From Blastomyces gilchristii SLH14081 (lineage: Eukaryota > Ascomycota > Eurotiomycetes > Onygenales > Ajellomycetaceae): DNA of 64,000 bases. The notes under the pieces were generated by a model. The model ran no database searches and was not told the origin of the DNA. It was given only the letters and a program-made list of their open reading frames with translations. The position numbers were made by a program, and so were the translations under genes. This document shows, in pieces, positions 1 to 13,278 of this stretch (within the stretch, counting starts at the first letter, position 1; each line of letters starts with the position of its first letter). The stretch lies in assembly GCF_000003855.2 (NCBI RefSeq), contig NW_003101680.1, forward strand, positions 3,229,753 to 3,293,752, given 5' to 3'.

Positions 1-1004
1 TAATAATAATAGTGTACATGTATGTGTAGAAAAATTGAAGAAGAGTGTGAAACCTGCAGAACCAGAAGTCAGAGCAGAGAAGATGAAAGAAATGAAAGAA
101 GAAGAAGACACAGAATTAGATAAATGATGACAGAAGTCATCTGAGACTGAATACTTGTAATCTAATATATGTATAATCTTTCTCATAGAAGAGAGAGAGA
201 AAGTAATAGAAGAAGCTTAAGAGTGAAAAGAAGTAGTCTTAGCAGTATTATCATCTTCAATTAAAATGACCTCTGATGTCAGAGTAACTAAAAACTATTA
301 TTAGTATATAAAAATTACAAAAGCAGAGATAACAATTACTGAATGAACACTCACTGGCCTTAGAATTGTATATATAATTATAATATGCATGAGGCTTCTC
401 AGAAAGAGAGAGAGAAACACAGAGAAATGCAGAAAGCAGAATACAGTATACAAACAGCTCATTCTTACAATGATATCTCAGATAAGATGTACAAGCCTTA
501 CATCTGTGAGTGTAAAAGAGTATAATATCTGTATTCTTATTTCTGAAAACACAGATATTCTTCACCTGTATCACAAAGTCAGATGATAAATATCAGAGAA
601 TAGACTGATATAGATTAATCATTCTGAAGATATTTATCAGAGTGAATATACTTACAATATTGAATTTAACAGTTATAAAAAGTTTCTTGATGTCTGTGAA
701 TGCTATGACTTTATACACAATAAAACTCATAATAATTTCTTCTAAGAACAGAAAAATCAGTGTTAGAAAGAAAAGATGAAAAAGAAAAAGACTTACAATC
801 TTAATACTGTTGAGAGAGAGAGTAATTCTCTGATATAAATAAATAATTGTCTTATTATAAATATTTAAAATGAATATAATAATCAGTATCTGTGACTGAG
901 CTTTAGATAGTTATATTATACATCATCTTTATATAATAAATTGTTCTAGAGATCAGTAAGAAGAGCAGAAGTATACACACTGAGAAATATAGTTCATTAA
1001 GTCT

Positions 1005-1223
1005 ATGCAACATCTTCTTGAAACAGAAAGAGCTGATAATGAAAGCAGAGACAGCAGAATCAGAAGAAGCAGAAGTAGCAGAAGTGAGAGTCACAGAAAC
1101 AGAGATAGTGAGAGCAGGAGAACCAGACATAGAAACAAGTGTAGAAGATTGAGAGAGAGAGACAGAGAAAGAAACAGAGAAGAGAGCAGCAGAGAAAGAA
1201 GCAGCAGAAGAGATAGAAGAGAA
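1005..1223 (+). pseudogene. Charged 3'-region ORF of Gypsy-2b, truncated by Gypsy-3
   Basis: This A/G-rich stretch reads as an Arg/Ser/Glu-rich peptide in one frame and as an acidic Glu/Thr-rich peptide in another. The same stretch in Gypsy-2a (about 25205-25400) is also open in both frames, apart from a TGA that looks like a mutated Trp codon. Purine-rich strings give such charged peptides by composition alone, so coding is uncertain. The frame is cut by the Gypsy-3 insertion at 1224. I do not recognise a family. Confidence 0.35.
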
Positions 1224-1481
1224 TGTAAGAAATCCCGCTCCTCGCGGATTCTTTACCTCTATTCCTATCTCTCGCGTAATCAATAGGGTTAGCAGCCCTT
1301 GGCTACACACAACTATATAGACTGAAGTTTGTGAATACTATTCATAACTCAGCTTGAATGCTATTATATATTTAATCTCTATATTTTATCTTTCTATTAT
1401 AAATACTTCTAGTAGTTAACAGTACATATTATGTCAAGCTGTAAACACCTGAATAATTGTCTGTGAGTACTTATTCTTATA
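1224..1481 (+). repeat. 5' LTR of Gypsy-3 (258 bp)
   Basis: It aligns along its full length with 8218-8475, with transition differences only. It begins TGTAAGAAAT and ends TTCTTATA, where the expected CA has become TA. Its first 60 bases keep CpG sites (about 1234-1277) that the 3' LTR has lost, so the two LTRs were mutated unequally. Confidence 0.92.
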
Positions 1482-2449
1482 TTTTAAGCTCAGTCAGTCA
1501 GCAATCACTCATTATAACTGAAAGAACTAGAAACTTGTATACTTCAATCTCTGTAAACTCTACTACAGATACTCAGAAGCAGTCATCTGAATCATGAATA
1601 CTCTTTATAAAAGAAGTTTCAGAGAACTTATTAACTACTTATAAGACATCATTCTCTACATCTATGACAGAGGAATTCTTCAAACTCATGAATAAACTAA
1701 TCTCAGTGAAGAACATTCTTGAGCATCTTCTACAGAACTAAGCTATTTTTCTATAAGAAATACTTACTGTCTGTAAACACTCTTAAACTGAGTCTCTAGA
1801 CATGATCTTCAGAGATATTTACAAACTGAAAAGAAACTTTCTTAAGCTATAATCACTTAAGATCACTTATCAAATCACAATCTATAAAAACTTTTATAAG
1901 TTTGTATTTAAAATTGACTTACAAGCTCAGCTGTGTGATATGAAAGATGAAGAAGCTGTCATCTATATAATAATAGATCTCTACTACACTGAAGTCAAGA
2001 ACTGACTGAATTATCTAGAGAATGATTATAAGAGATCTCACTGATCTATTCTTAAGATCTATCTAGAGAATAAGTTAGAGAACTTTACAAGCTGAATAGA
2101 GAACATCTAAGCTGCAATTATTAATATTAGAAAAAGAGATAAGAAATCTGATAAAGACTACTCACAGCACTTTATAAAATTATGATATGAATTGAGATCT
2201 GTGAAAACAGAACTCTGAAATAAGATCTGAATAATAATATTTATAAAGAAGCTAAATAAAGATATACAGAATAAGCTTATTAAATAAGACTCTAAGTTCT
2301 TGACTCTGAAGAAACTGATAACTCTCATTCACTGCTTATAAATCACTGTAAGAGTCACAGATCTGTGAAGAGTGAATTACTAATTAACTCTGTAAGAGTC
2401 AGAATAACAGAGAACAGATTTGTTAGAGAAAGATAATAAGATATAGAGA

Positions 2450-5400
2450 GATTTATATCTGACTACTGAGTAGAGAGAGAGAGCTTTATAAGCTTCTATA
2501 AACAGAGTATATAATAGAGAGATTAAGAAAAAGAGACTCTGCTTTATCTATTCTAAATCAGAACATCTTTATATAAACTGTCTGAACAAATTAAAATAGA
2601 AATTTAGAAAGTTATAAATAGAGTTAGTAACAGTCTTCTTAAGAGTCTTGAAGCTGACATCTGAATCTGTTACTTCTCTAATGAAAATGCTTACTTATGA
2701 GAAGAGACTGCACTGCAGTACTGCTATCTCATAAGTATGAAAAGTATTGATGAACTCAGAATCTCAGATTACTGTAGTGTCTCTAAAGCTTATAAAGTAA
2801 ATAAGCTGAATAATGAAAACTGAGAATCTGCTCTTATAATAAGCAGAGTGTGAGAACTCAGATCTGAGAGCTGAGAGACTTGTAAGAATTATCTTTGAAT
2901 TACAAGATCTCTCTGAAATCTGAAGAAGATTTGCAGAAACTGTGATTATCACAGACATTATAGATGATATATACTTAAAACTTGTATAACTTTAAAGACA
3001 TAATCTATACATAGCTGTCTATGAGTCAGGTTTATACTTCTGATCAGTGTTAACAGACTCACTTACAGAGATAGAATCAGTTGATACTATAGAGTTGATT
3101 AGAGAAGACAAGCTCATCTATATAATAACTTTATAAATGTCTGAGAATCTTGCAGTTATGAAAACTGAGCTTCAGATATTAGAGAAATATTAAGATCTTA
3201 CAGAGATATTCAGTCTAGTAAAGACAGCTGAGCTTTCTTCTCACTGTGAGAAGAATCTGATAATAGATTTAATAGAAGAGTAGAAACTCTTCTAAGAACT
3301 AATCTATAAGCTCTCTTATTATGAGACAGAGGTCTTGCAGATCTATGTGAAGAAGAATCTGAAGAATAACTTTATCTAATCTTCACAGACCTCTGCAGAA
3401 GTCTCTGTAATATTTGTAAAAAAGAAGAATAAAGATCTCAGATTATATATAGACTACTGTGATCTGAACTTCAAGATAATAAAGAGTTACTATTCTCTGT
3501 CTCTGATTGAGAATGTAATCAATTATTTCACAGAAGCTATTATATTTATACAACTGAATATAATCAATGTATATACATAACTGTGAATACAGTTTGAGAA
3601 TGAATGAAAGACTGTCTTTAGAACTGCACTGAAATTATTTGAATATTTAGTGATGTCTTTTAATCTGACTAATATTCCTGCAGTATTTCAGTCTTTTATT
3701 AATAAAATACTTCACATATATCTGAATGTCTTCATGATAATATATCTGAAGAATGTGATAATGTACTCTGTGAAGAAGAAAGAACACACTGAGCATGTAT
3801 AAAGTGTGTTAAAGATCTTAGATAAGACAGAACTGTATATTAAGCTTATAAAGTACAACTTCAGTGTCTGTTGAATTAATTTCCTAGAATATATAATTAT
3901 TACAGATGATATTCAGATGAAATCTTTATAAATTGAGACTATTCTATTATAACTGAAGTTAATTAGTATTTATAAGATTCAGATCTTTCTGAGCTTTGTG
4001 AATTTTTATAGATAATTTATCTTTATATTTATGAGAATCTTCTTGACTCTTACAGACATGCTGAAGAGTGAAAATAAGAAGAAGTCATCTCATAAACAGA
4101 GAATAAAAAGATTATTAAGAAGAAAGAACTGTGAGAACTTTCTTATCTTAGAAGCTTATAAGATCTTTATAAGATTAAAACAGATATTTACAGACACAGT
4201 GATACTGTTTCACTTTAATCTCTTACTCTTAATCAGATTAAAGACAGATGTCTTCTTCTTTATAATTTCAGAAATAGTCTTGTAACTACAGTTAAATGAG
4301 AACTGAGTTTCAGTAGTCTTTTTCTTATGAAAGATGTAACCTGTGAAAATCAATTATAACATTCATAATCAGAAGCTTCTTATAATAGTGAAGTTCTTTC
4401 ATCACTGATATCACTACTTTAATAGTCTTATAACAGTGATTACTGTTAGAACTGATTATAATAGCTTATAACAGTTTACTTTAATTAAGAAACTCTCACA
4501 GCAGCAGATTCACTGAGCTCAGAGACTGAGTGAGTTCTGATTCAAGATAGAATATATTAAGAGAACTAAGAACTCAGCAGATGAACTCTCTCACAGATCA
4601 GACTATATTAAGAAGATCAGAATGACAGATACAAAGAGACTAGAGAAGACAGAAAAGCTTTGCAGAATACTTAAACTAAGTATTATAAAGAGATTGACTG
4701 AAGAGTCTCTTAATTCTCTGTAAGAGAAGAGAGAGAAGAGAGAAAAGAAGTCTGTATAACTACTCTCTATAACACTGAGAGTTAACACTCTGAGAATCTC
4801 TGTGAGAATTCTTGAAGAGAGTATCTATAATCTGAAGAGTTTGCAGGCTTTGAGAAGTGCTATAAAAGACCTAATGTAAGAGAAAACAGAGTATAAGTCT
4901 TTGTAAGATCTTCTATTCAGATTGTCTGAACTGCAACTGAAGAATGAATATATTCAGTATATTCAGAAACTACTCACAGCAGAAATCAATTCTGCAGAAA
5001 TAAAGAATTGAAGAGACTTAAATAATCTCTTATGAAGAGAGAACTGAATTTATATATCTATAAATAAGTTTCTATGTATAGAACTTATTAAAAGATATTA
5101 TGACTCTTCTCTAGCAGGTTATTTTACAGACACTAGAACTCATGAGTTACTTATAAGAAAATACTTCTGACTGAAGATATGAGAACTTGTGAAGAAGATA
5201 GTAAATTCTTATACTATTTATCAGAGTTTGCAGATAGTGTGATTCAGATTATATGAAGAACTTACTTCTCTACTCATCTTATAAGAATCTTGAAAATAGC
5301 TAGAAATGAATACTCTTGTGAGTCTCTCTGAAAGCAAGAATATATATAATGCCTGCTTTGACAGTGTGCTGATGATAGTGAATTACTTTATCAAGATAAC

Positions 5401-6340
5401 ACACTTTATACTCATCTGCAAGAACTTGAAGTTAAAGAATTTAACTCATATCTTTATCTGTAATATGATCTGATTGTATGAGTTATCTGTGAACATTATT
5501 TCAGACAGAGAATTAATCTTTATAGAAGAGTTCTGATCTGATCTGATAACTATACTGAAGATCTTATGAGATTTAAGCACAGCTTTTTATCAATAGATAG
5601 ATAATCAGATAGAATATCTAATGAGTATATTAAAACAGTATCTGTAATACTTTGTCAATTATAATTAGAATAACTGAGTGTATTGATTATCACTTACAGA
5701 GTTCATATATAATAACTCAAAGCATGTTAGCACAGATAAAACTCTTTTTAAGATGCTCACTGAGACTCATCTGCAGATGATCTTGATAAATCTGTGAGAG
5801 TATACTATAGAGTGTGATAATGCCTGTGAACAGGCTGAGAGAATTCAGAAGATTCAGAAGAAAGCCTGTAAATTCTTGAGAAAGACTTAAGAGTATCAGA
5901 AGAGATACTATAACTTTAAGCATATTACAAAGAGTTTTAAGAAAGATAATAGAGTCTGACTGAGTCTAGAAAACATTATTATATGAAGATCTAGTAAGAA
6001 GCTAAATCTCTTATAGACAGAGTCTTATAAGATTATGAAGAAAGTTAGTTTACAGTTCTACAGACTGAAACTGCTATCTGAGTTATAGATATACAATATT
6101 TTTCATGTCTCTTTACTCTGTAAATATAAGAAATTCTCAGAAGAGAACTCTGTGACTTATCACTCTATCTGTGAAGTACTAGAGAGTGAAAAAGAATATC
6201 AGATCAAAGAAATTATTAACTCAGAGAAGTGAGATCACAAGCTCTGATTCAAGGTTCAGTGATAAGAATATTCTGATAAGATGAATAAGTTCACTTAAAA
6301 ATCATCTAGACAGATAAGATATCTGCAGAAGCTGAGACAT
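2450..6340 (+). pseudogene. Gypsy-3 gag-pol relic with chromodomain
   Basis: Translation past the stops shows a Gag CCHC knuckle near 2540-2592 with the second Cys changed to Tyr. RT follows with the block around YLVMSFNLTNIPAVFQ and the catalytic YLDD site read as YLKN near 3735. The integrase core is near 5340-5540 (HFI and SDR blocks recognisable). A C-terminal FHVSLL block near 6100 leads into a chromodomain at about 6190-6340 whose aromatic sites are partly stop codons. In chromoviruses this domain tethers the integrase to modified histones; that role here is inferred from the family. No product can be made from this copy. Confidence 0.88.
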
Positions 6341-8217
6341 GACTTTTATACTATAAATTCTAATAAGTCAGAATAATGCAGTCTTCACTAAGAATCTGAT
6401 TGTGATAAAGATATTAACACTGTTATTTATAAGCTCTAGTCTATAAGATAATGAGTTTCTACTGAGATGAACAGTTTACAGTGTATGTAAGAGAAGAAGA
6501 AATCATGCTCTTATTAAAGTTAAAAAATAAGAAAATAAAAACAGAGCTGTGAACATAATTTAGAGATTAATAAAGAAAAAATAAAGAAAACTTATATTCA
6601 CATTCTCAATATCTACAATACTTAATTCTCTCATAACTATTAATTTTCTTCTTTAAAGAAGCAGAGAGTATCATATCTGTAGTACAGATAATTATTGTAT
6701 TTGATATAAAGACTATCAGAAATGCACAGACTTCAGAGAAGTCAGATATCAGAGTATATATAGTTGCAGCAGAGTCTTGAGAGCTGATTATCTATATATA
6801 TGATCAGATATCTCTTACAAAGCTATGTTTACTCTCTCAGTTATACTGAAGTATTCAGTCTGAAAATAATTGAGATGTGAAGAGAGAGCTTATCTGCCCA
6901 GATCAACTCTTATTACAAATTCATGATATTCACATTACCTTAATTATCTGAATTTTACAGATACTCAGAGACTCATCTCTCATTAACAATGAGATTGCAG
7001 AAATGCGCTGTGATGTGAGAATCATTGATAGAGAACCTAGGCATATTTGTATATATCTGGTCAGAGATTGTGCAGGCAGAAAGAGAGTGATTGTAGACCT
7101 GTGAGACTGCAGAAGACACTGACAAAACTGAGAGCTTTACAAGAACTGTCAGCTAGAATCTGTAAGGAATTACTTATAAGAAGACTTACAGCAAAGAGAA
7201 GAACTGCACTGCTTAAAGTCAGAAGCTGGTCTGAGAAAGATATAGAGTTGACTGCTGATCTGAAGATCAGATGTAATGACAGAGCTGAGAGAGATGAAGA
7301 CACTGTCATGAGTAGTAATACTCTTGCTTCATCAGTCAGTAAAAAGTAATCAGAGAAGTTACAGAGACACTCATGAGAAGCTCAGCAGCAGTCAGACATT
7401 GTTTATAAAGATATTAAAATTGAAAAAATTTTTATTCTTAAGAAGTTCTTGAATCAATATACAGACATTGTCAGAAACACTCTCTCTCTATTATCTGAGT
7501 GAAAACACTTCACAGATGAATAAAGATACTCACAGTTTATAAGAATAAGAGCTGTTATAGAAAAAGAGAAAAGAAGATAAGATTCTGCAGACAGATCTGA
7601 AATATTTACACTACTCTAGAGAGATTTACTTACACTGTGAGTGATTCTGTGAAACAGTCAGATCACTCTAGTAAATAAAGAGTGATTAGAAATCATAGAT
7701 CTGAATCTTTCTATATAACTACAAAGAATAATTGCAGACTGTGAATATCTTGATTCTATAATTTTACAGAGTTGATAAAAGAATGAAAAATTCCTTACAA
7801 TTCTACAGTGTCAAAGAACAATGATTTATAAGAATAAGTGAAAGATTAACTTACAAATACTTCTCTTTAATAAGAGTGATCTCACAGAGAGTGATTTATC
7901 TATGAGATGAATCTGTGTGATGTTTATATAAGAATCTTATAAAAATAATTAAGAGTTAATCAGAACTCTTCTATATGAAAGATGTAAGATGAATCTGTAT
8001 GATAGTCAGAGAAGAATCTGTAGATTATAAAGAATCTTATGAAATAAGAAACTGAGTGATAGACTCTTTTCTCTTTGCAGTAACAAGGAATTTTTCCTCA
8101 CTGAGATTTTTTATAGATATGAAGAATTTTTAGTGAGTATCACTGCAGTGCTGAGCTGATTCTATGAAGTCACTCAGTGAAAGGCTTCACAGATGAAGTC
8201 TTAGAGAGAGAGAGATA
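6340..8217 (+). other. Long 3' extension of Gypsy-3, unknown content
   Basis: Between the chromodomain and the purine tract lie about 1.9 kb not explained by gag-pol. The longest reading frame is 7047-7349 on + (100 codons, basic, Lys/Arg-rich, no recognised domain). An opposite-strand frame of 82 codons overlaps it. AT-rich mutated sequence continues to the 3' LTR. It may be an extra ORF or a long 3' UTR. Confidence 0.5.
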
Positions 8218-8475
8218 TGTAAGAAATTCTACTTCTCACAGATTCTTTATCTCTATTTCTATCTCTTATATAATTAATAGAGTTAGTGGCCCTTGACTAC
8301 ACACAACTATATAGACTGAAGTTCATGAATACTATTCATAACTCAGCTTGAATACTATTATACATTTGATCTCTACATTTTATCTTTCTACTGCGAATAC
8401 TTCTAGTAGTTAACAGTACATATCACGCCAAGCTGCAAACACTCAAATAATCACCTGTGAGCACTTATTCTTACA
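8218..8475 (+). repeat. 3' LTR of Gypsy-3 (258 bp)
   Basis: Same length as the 5' LTR, ending TTCTTACA, directly followed by the TSD GAGAA (8476-8480) and then by Gypsy-2b sequence that matches 25395 onward. Confidence 0.92.
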
Positions 8476-9175
8476 GAGAATGTAGAAGACTCAGTTATAT
8501 ATAACATAGATAATTTCTTCATTATCACATTCTTCAAGTTCTTAATCAATGATTCAACATTGAGTTCACTATTATTAGCAGACACAGATCTGTCAACATA
8601 TGAAGATTCTATATGAATAAAAACAAATATATCAGCATCTGTGTTTATATAAAATTATGTCAGAAGACATGATCAGAAGCTCACTGAGAAGAAAAACAGT
8701 TAAGAGTATATAAGAAGATGAGAAAGATATGTCATTCATAATAATACATTCTGATAATTATTAGAAGAAAACAAGTTCTGATCATATTTTATAATACATT
8801 ACACTTACTACTAATAAACTGCTTAGTATAAGCACTACAATGATGCTTGTTATGAAAACAAGAGATCATCATCAGAAACATGTATGATATAATAGATAAA
8901 TAAATAGAAGGTGTTGAACAGAAGAAGAAGCAGAAATCTTGAATGAGATAATAATATTCAATGATGACAATGATGAAAAAGATGATTGAAGAATGAAGAA
9001 AGTTAGTAAATGAGTGATATAATATAGTGAAAGTTTCTTTGTGAGAGTGTACACAGAATACTAGCTGAATCAGAGATAGATCACACAATTATGAATACTA
9101 GTAGCGCACTAATTCACATGAAGCTAGAATGAACATTATAATCATGTGAGCATGACTGAATCTGATGAGAGAGAA

Positions 9176-9342
9176 TGTGATTTGAAAGAATATACAACTG
9201 TCAGATAATAATGCAGCCACTTCTGAACTTGCTTATAAATGTAAAGAAGTCATAGCGGCCATCAATTAATTTAGTGTATAGTATATAAGAAGCCGGCGTA
9301 CGCCTGTAATTATACGCTGGCTCAAGCAACCTTTGAATCACA
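9176..9342 (+). repeat. 3' LTR of Gypsy-2b
   Basis: It starts TGTGATTTGAAAG and ends TTTGAATCACA, the same terminal inverted motif as the 180-bp LTRs of Gypsy-2a at 18047 and 26101. It is 167 bp because of a small deletion just before the TATA-like TATATAAG. Right of 9342 the sequence switches to Gypsy-4a. Confidence 0.88.
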
Positions 9343-9539
9343 CTTGAAGAAGTTCATCAGTTTGAGCTGTTATATGCTACAATTCATTCAGTGTAGATTC
9401 AGAGAATGTTCTGATCAGCAAAGTGTGTATAGTGTCATGAGTAATCTTATCATGATCAACTAGTATCTTCAGATTCAAGAGTCAGTGTTCTCAATTCATT
9501 CAGTGTGTATCTATCACATCAGACAGTATATCTTATTCT

Positions 9540-12500
9540 CATTGTGAGAGAGTATCTATCATTGAGTTCTGACTGCCAGAGTGATAGTGTATTATAAAAT
9601 GAAAGCAGCTTAGAAACTTCAATCATTACATCTATTATTCAGTGAGTTTACAGGTCATTACAAAGTATTTGAGATTCTTATGATCTGTGATTATCTTAAA
9701 TTCAGAGATACTTCAAAGTTTGAAGTCTTATTCTTCTAAACAGTGTACAATCACAAGAAGTTTCTTATCATAGATCTCATAATTGCATTTAGTGAGACTC
9801 AGTTTCTTAGACATGAAGACATATAATTGTAGAATATCTTCATCATTATATTACAATATCACTTCTTCTATCATATAGTCAGAGAAATCAGCTTCAATAA
9901 CTGTCTCATAATCAGAGTCAAATGTCATTAGCAGAGAGATATTGATAAATATCTTCTTTATCTGTGTGAATACAGCTTCAGCATTCACTGATCACTGAAA
10001 TACTGAGTTCTTCTTGATAAGTTCTGTAAGTGATCTTGTGATATCTGAGAAGTTTCATATAAATCACTGATAGAAGTTAGTAAATTCAATGAAGCTTTAT
10101 ACATCTTTCACAGTATATGAAGCTTTTCATTCAAGAATGATGAAGACTTTCTCAGAATTCATTTGAATCTTCTTATCAGCTTCTATAATAAAACTCAGAT
10201 ATTTAATACTCTTGACTTCAAAATCACACTTGTTAATATCTATCAGTAGTTCTGCTTCTTATAGTCATTGTAATATCTTCTATACATGTTCTTGATGTTC
10301 TTTTCTGAATCTATCAGTGAAGATGAGAATGTTATCAAGGTATACAGATACAAATTCATCAAGGAAATCTCAGAGTGCTCAGTTGATATACTTCTGAAAT
10401 GTACTAAAGATGTTAGTCAGTCTGAAGAAGATAACTATTCATTCAAAGAGACTATATCATGTTCAGAATGCTGTAAGTCACTCATCTTCTTCAGCAATGC
10501 AGATCTTATAAAACATGGCAATGACATCTAGTTTTGTAAATTATTGAGCTTGTTCAATGTGAGCTAGAGTTTCATTGATAAGAGATAGCAGATAGTGATC
10601 TTTCTTTGTTATTCTATTCAGTTCTTAATAGTTCACACAGAATCAGAGTTCTTCATCTGATTTCTTTGCAAAGAGAATAGAGGCCGTGGCAGAAGAATTA
10701 CTAATATGTATGAATTCTTTATTCAATAGATCATTGAGTGTCTTTCAAAGAAGAAGAAGTTCATCTCAGAACATGTTATAAAGAGAGTCTTATAATAATT
10801 CAGAGTTCTTATCATTCTTCTTCTCTAACTTAATACTGTGATTCACTTCAGAATCTCATAAGAGAGGTATATTTATAATATTATCTTATCAGAAGACATC
10901 TAGATATTTATGATATTATTAAGAGAGTTTTGTATAAGAATCTATTATTATAATATGAGATAACTTTTCTAGAGTCTTTTTAATATCAGTCAGACTGATG
11001 AAATAGATTGCTACATAATTCTGCTATCAGTGACTTCTTTTTCAGAGCATTTCATATATATTAACAAAGATCTGTGTCAGGTTCATGATCTTGTGAATAT
11101 CATCTTTGTGAATTCTATCATTGTTAGAGAATATCAAGCTTCTGTTTCAAGTATTTAACAAGATGCCTTGTTCAGATAGTCAGACAAGTTCTAACATAAG
11201 ATTATAATCAAGATTATTAACTTTATATATATAGGTATCTTCACATTGATATTCTCTCATATCTATGATCAGCTTTATTATGTAATGAGTACAAATGTCT
11301 TTTGAATTATCAAATTCTGCAAGAAGTCAGAGTTTTGATAAGAGAATACACTGAAGATTATAATATCTTACAACTGAAGATTTTATTATTGCATAGTGAC
11401 ATAGATCACTGTCTATTATGACTTTCATATTATACATGTTATCAATCACAGTAGATATAAGAATTACATTCATTGTCATTTTCTCTTTAAATTATTATCA
11501 TCTGACCTCTTCAAGCTTCTGTTTGCAAATTTGAATAGAAGCTAATCTTTTCTCTGTTTTATTGAGATATTCTTGTAGTTATCTTCTGAATCTTTCTTCA
11601 CTGCAATGTGATTAATGCGAACAGATACTGATTTATTCTTTAAATGAGAAGACACTGATCTTTCTCTTAATTGAGAAGATGCTGATCTTTCTCTTGAGTG
11701 TGAAGACACATAGATTAATTAGCAGTTGAAAGTGATGTGTTCTAATCAGTTACAGTTAATGCATACTTCACATTGATGTTAATCAGCAACTTTCTCAGAA
11801 GTGATCTCAGAAACTCAGAAGTCTATTTGAACAGCAGAAACTCTTGCTTATATGTAGATATTTAAATCTATTCAGTTTATAACATCTGCATCATTGCTAT
11901 TCTTCAGCATGAATATATGAATTGCTGAGATGTAACATCTTCTGTCACTGTTCTGTATACTCTTGAGCTTGATAAGATGATTATTCAATGTCTGAAGCTG
12001 TGTATAGAAGTCTTTATAAGTCTGATCTTCATCTACACTTACAAGAGTCTGTAAGAGTTTAAAAGTTAATATCTTCTTGAGTATACTAATCTTCATTTAA
12101 TTCTTTCAAGATTGATCATCTGCTTCTAGAATCTTGATGTTGAAGTCAGAGATGAATATTATAAGAGAAGTGTTTCTCTGTTAGATACTCTGTAATCAAT
12201 CTAATACTTTCTATTATATGACAGTGTCTCAGAACAGAATATTAAGATGTTTGATAATATTATCAGATATTTATAACACTGATTCATATATCTTTATTTA
12301 TGAATAAAACTTCTATTTCATGCAATTCTTCAATTATTCATTGATATATCAATCTTGATTAATTAATGAACTGATGACATCTTCATCTATACTTAGTTTT
12401 ATAAGCATTTTCATTCTTCATAATAAGTAGAGAGTGAGATTGAAAGTATTGAAATATACAGAAGTATCTAAGTATTCTTTCAGCACTTTTGTATTTGATT

Positions 12501-12672
12501 CTGTAGATGTTGAAATTGCATGAGTTAATTATTAAATCTCTTTGTATTGAAGTTATTGAGTTGTATACATATCAGCTATTTATTACTGTTATAATTTCAA
12601 CATTGCTTAAAGTCACTGTGATATTACTTCTATGCTTATATTCAAAGATTCTCTTATATTATTATTAGACAT
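9540..12672 (-). pseudogene. Gypsy-4a gag-pol relic (Gag, RT, RNase H)
   Basis: The Gag start on the minus strand reads MSNNNIRES at about 12672, and one open piece is 11872-12096. The knuckle near 11765 keeps C-x2-C-x4-H-x4-C spacing with a stop in place of an aromatic residue. RT (about 10900-10290) shows the TKLD block, the LTN block and YLDN in place of YLDD. RNase H shows SKKLSLTKCNYEIYDKKLL and a TDHKNL block near 9650-9750. Numerous stops show it is inactive. Confidence 0.82.
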
Positions 12673-12899
12673 GATTATATTAATTATTAAATGTGTGATA
12701 TCTGTGAAAGTATAATTGTATAAATATCTCATACATCTGAGATATCAGAACTCTTAAGTCTTTCACTGATATTTTTTTATAAAATCTTACTCTCTTTGTA
12801 AGATCTTGCTACAGAGTCAGAGTAACTGATGAGTAAGCTTCTATCTGAGAACTCAGTGTTTACTTAACTATTTGACTGTTTCTCTATTTCTTACACATC

Positions 12900-13278
12900 A
12901 TTATATGTTCAGATATCTCAGTGAATAATCATTTCTAATAAGAAGATGATGAATGTTTTTCTAGTATAAGAGGTCTACACTGAATAGATTGATATAATAT
13001 TGATAGATCTTATATAATAAAGAGAAAAACATTAGAGAAGGAAAGAAAGAGAAAGTGTGAGAATCAGTGATTGAAGTGAATATTTATACATGTATGTGAT
13101 GGTGTACACGGTGAAGCTTCAGAGTGGAAGAATATACACGCGTTCGTAGCGGCTGAGAATTGGTGATCAGAACATACACGTTCGTGGCGGCCGAGGATTG
13201 GCGATCAGAAATGAGGCGGTAGGAATCTATGAAGTGTACGGAATAGTCTATATAATTGATCAGGCGCAGCCCGTCATA
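12900..13278 (-). repeat. 5' LTR of Gypsy-4a (left edge approximate)
   Basis: This matches 37464-37884, which is the LTR of Gypsy-4b, and both end at a GCGCAGCCCG-(C/T)CA(C/T)A tip. A TATA-like CTTATATAATAAAG lies near 13006. The right third (13130-13278) keeps many CpGs and a tandem repeat of about 40 bp (13131-13170 and 13171-13210), unlike the mutated remainder. The left edge cannot be fixed because both copies continue into shared internal sequence. Confidence 0.75.

Larger units (their letters stand above)
1224..8475 (+). mobile_element. Gypsy-3: complete chromodomain-type Ty3/Gypsy retrotransposon (mutated)
   Basis: A 7,252-bp element with two 258-bp LTRs (1224-1481 and 8218-8475), LTR tips TGTAAGAA and TTCTTACA, and a perfect 5-bp TSD GAGAA at 1219-1223 and 8476-8480. 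A purine tract at about 8203-8217 precedes the 3' LTR. Domains appear in Gypsy order on the + strand: CCHC knuckle (about 2540-2592), RT (about 3170-4000), RNase H (about 4260-4600), integrase (about 4900-6050) and chromodomain (about 6190-6340). Every frame is full of stops from C-to-T change, so it is dead. It sits inside Gypsy-2b. Confidence 0.93.
1..9342 (+). mobile_element. Gypsy-2b: 3' part of an LTR retrotransposon, split by Gypsy-3
   Basis: Bases 1-1223 and 8481-9342 together align, with almost only C/T and G/A differences, to the 3' internal region plus 3' LTR of the complete Gypsy-2a copy (about 24190-26280). The 5' part lies left of the window. The copy is interrupted at 1224-8475 by Gypsy-3; the uninterrupted target is visible in Gypsy-2a near 25380-25400. 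It carries the 3' extension of the family, with no integrase or RT in view, and ends in an LTR at 9342, where Gypsy-4a sequence begins. No intact coding capacity. Confidence 0.85.
9343..13278 (-). mobile_element. Gypsy-4a: 5' two-thirds of a Ty3/Gypsy element
   Basis: Reading on the minus strand: LTR at the right end (about 12900-13278), a Gag start at about 12670, a CCHC knuckle near 11740-11790, RT with a YLDNILIF catalytic block near 10330, and RNase H down to about 9540. Integrase and 3' LTR are absent because Gypsy-2b inserted at 9342 and the rest lies left of the window. Its right end abuts a second copy of the same family's Gag start (13279), so Gypsy-4a itself inserted into Gypsy-4b. 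Confidence 0.83.

Noticed and set aside
1005..1286. An SR-protein-like gene
   Set aside because: The RS-rich frame lies in a transposon 3' region, runs through the Gypsy-3 insertion point at 1224, and purine-rich DNA produces such peptides by composition.
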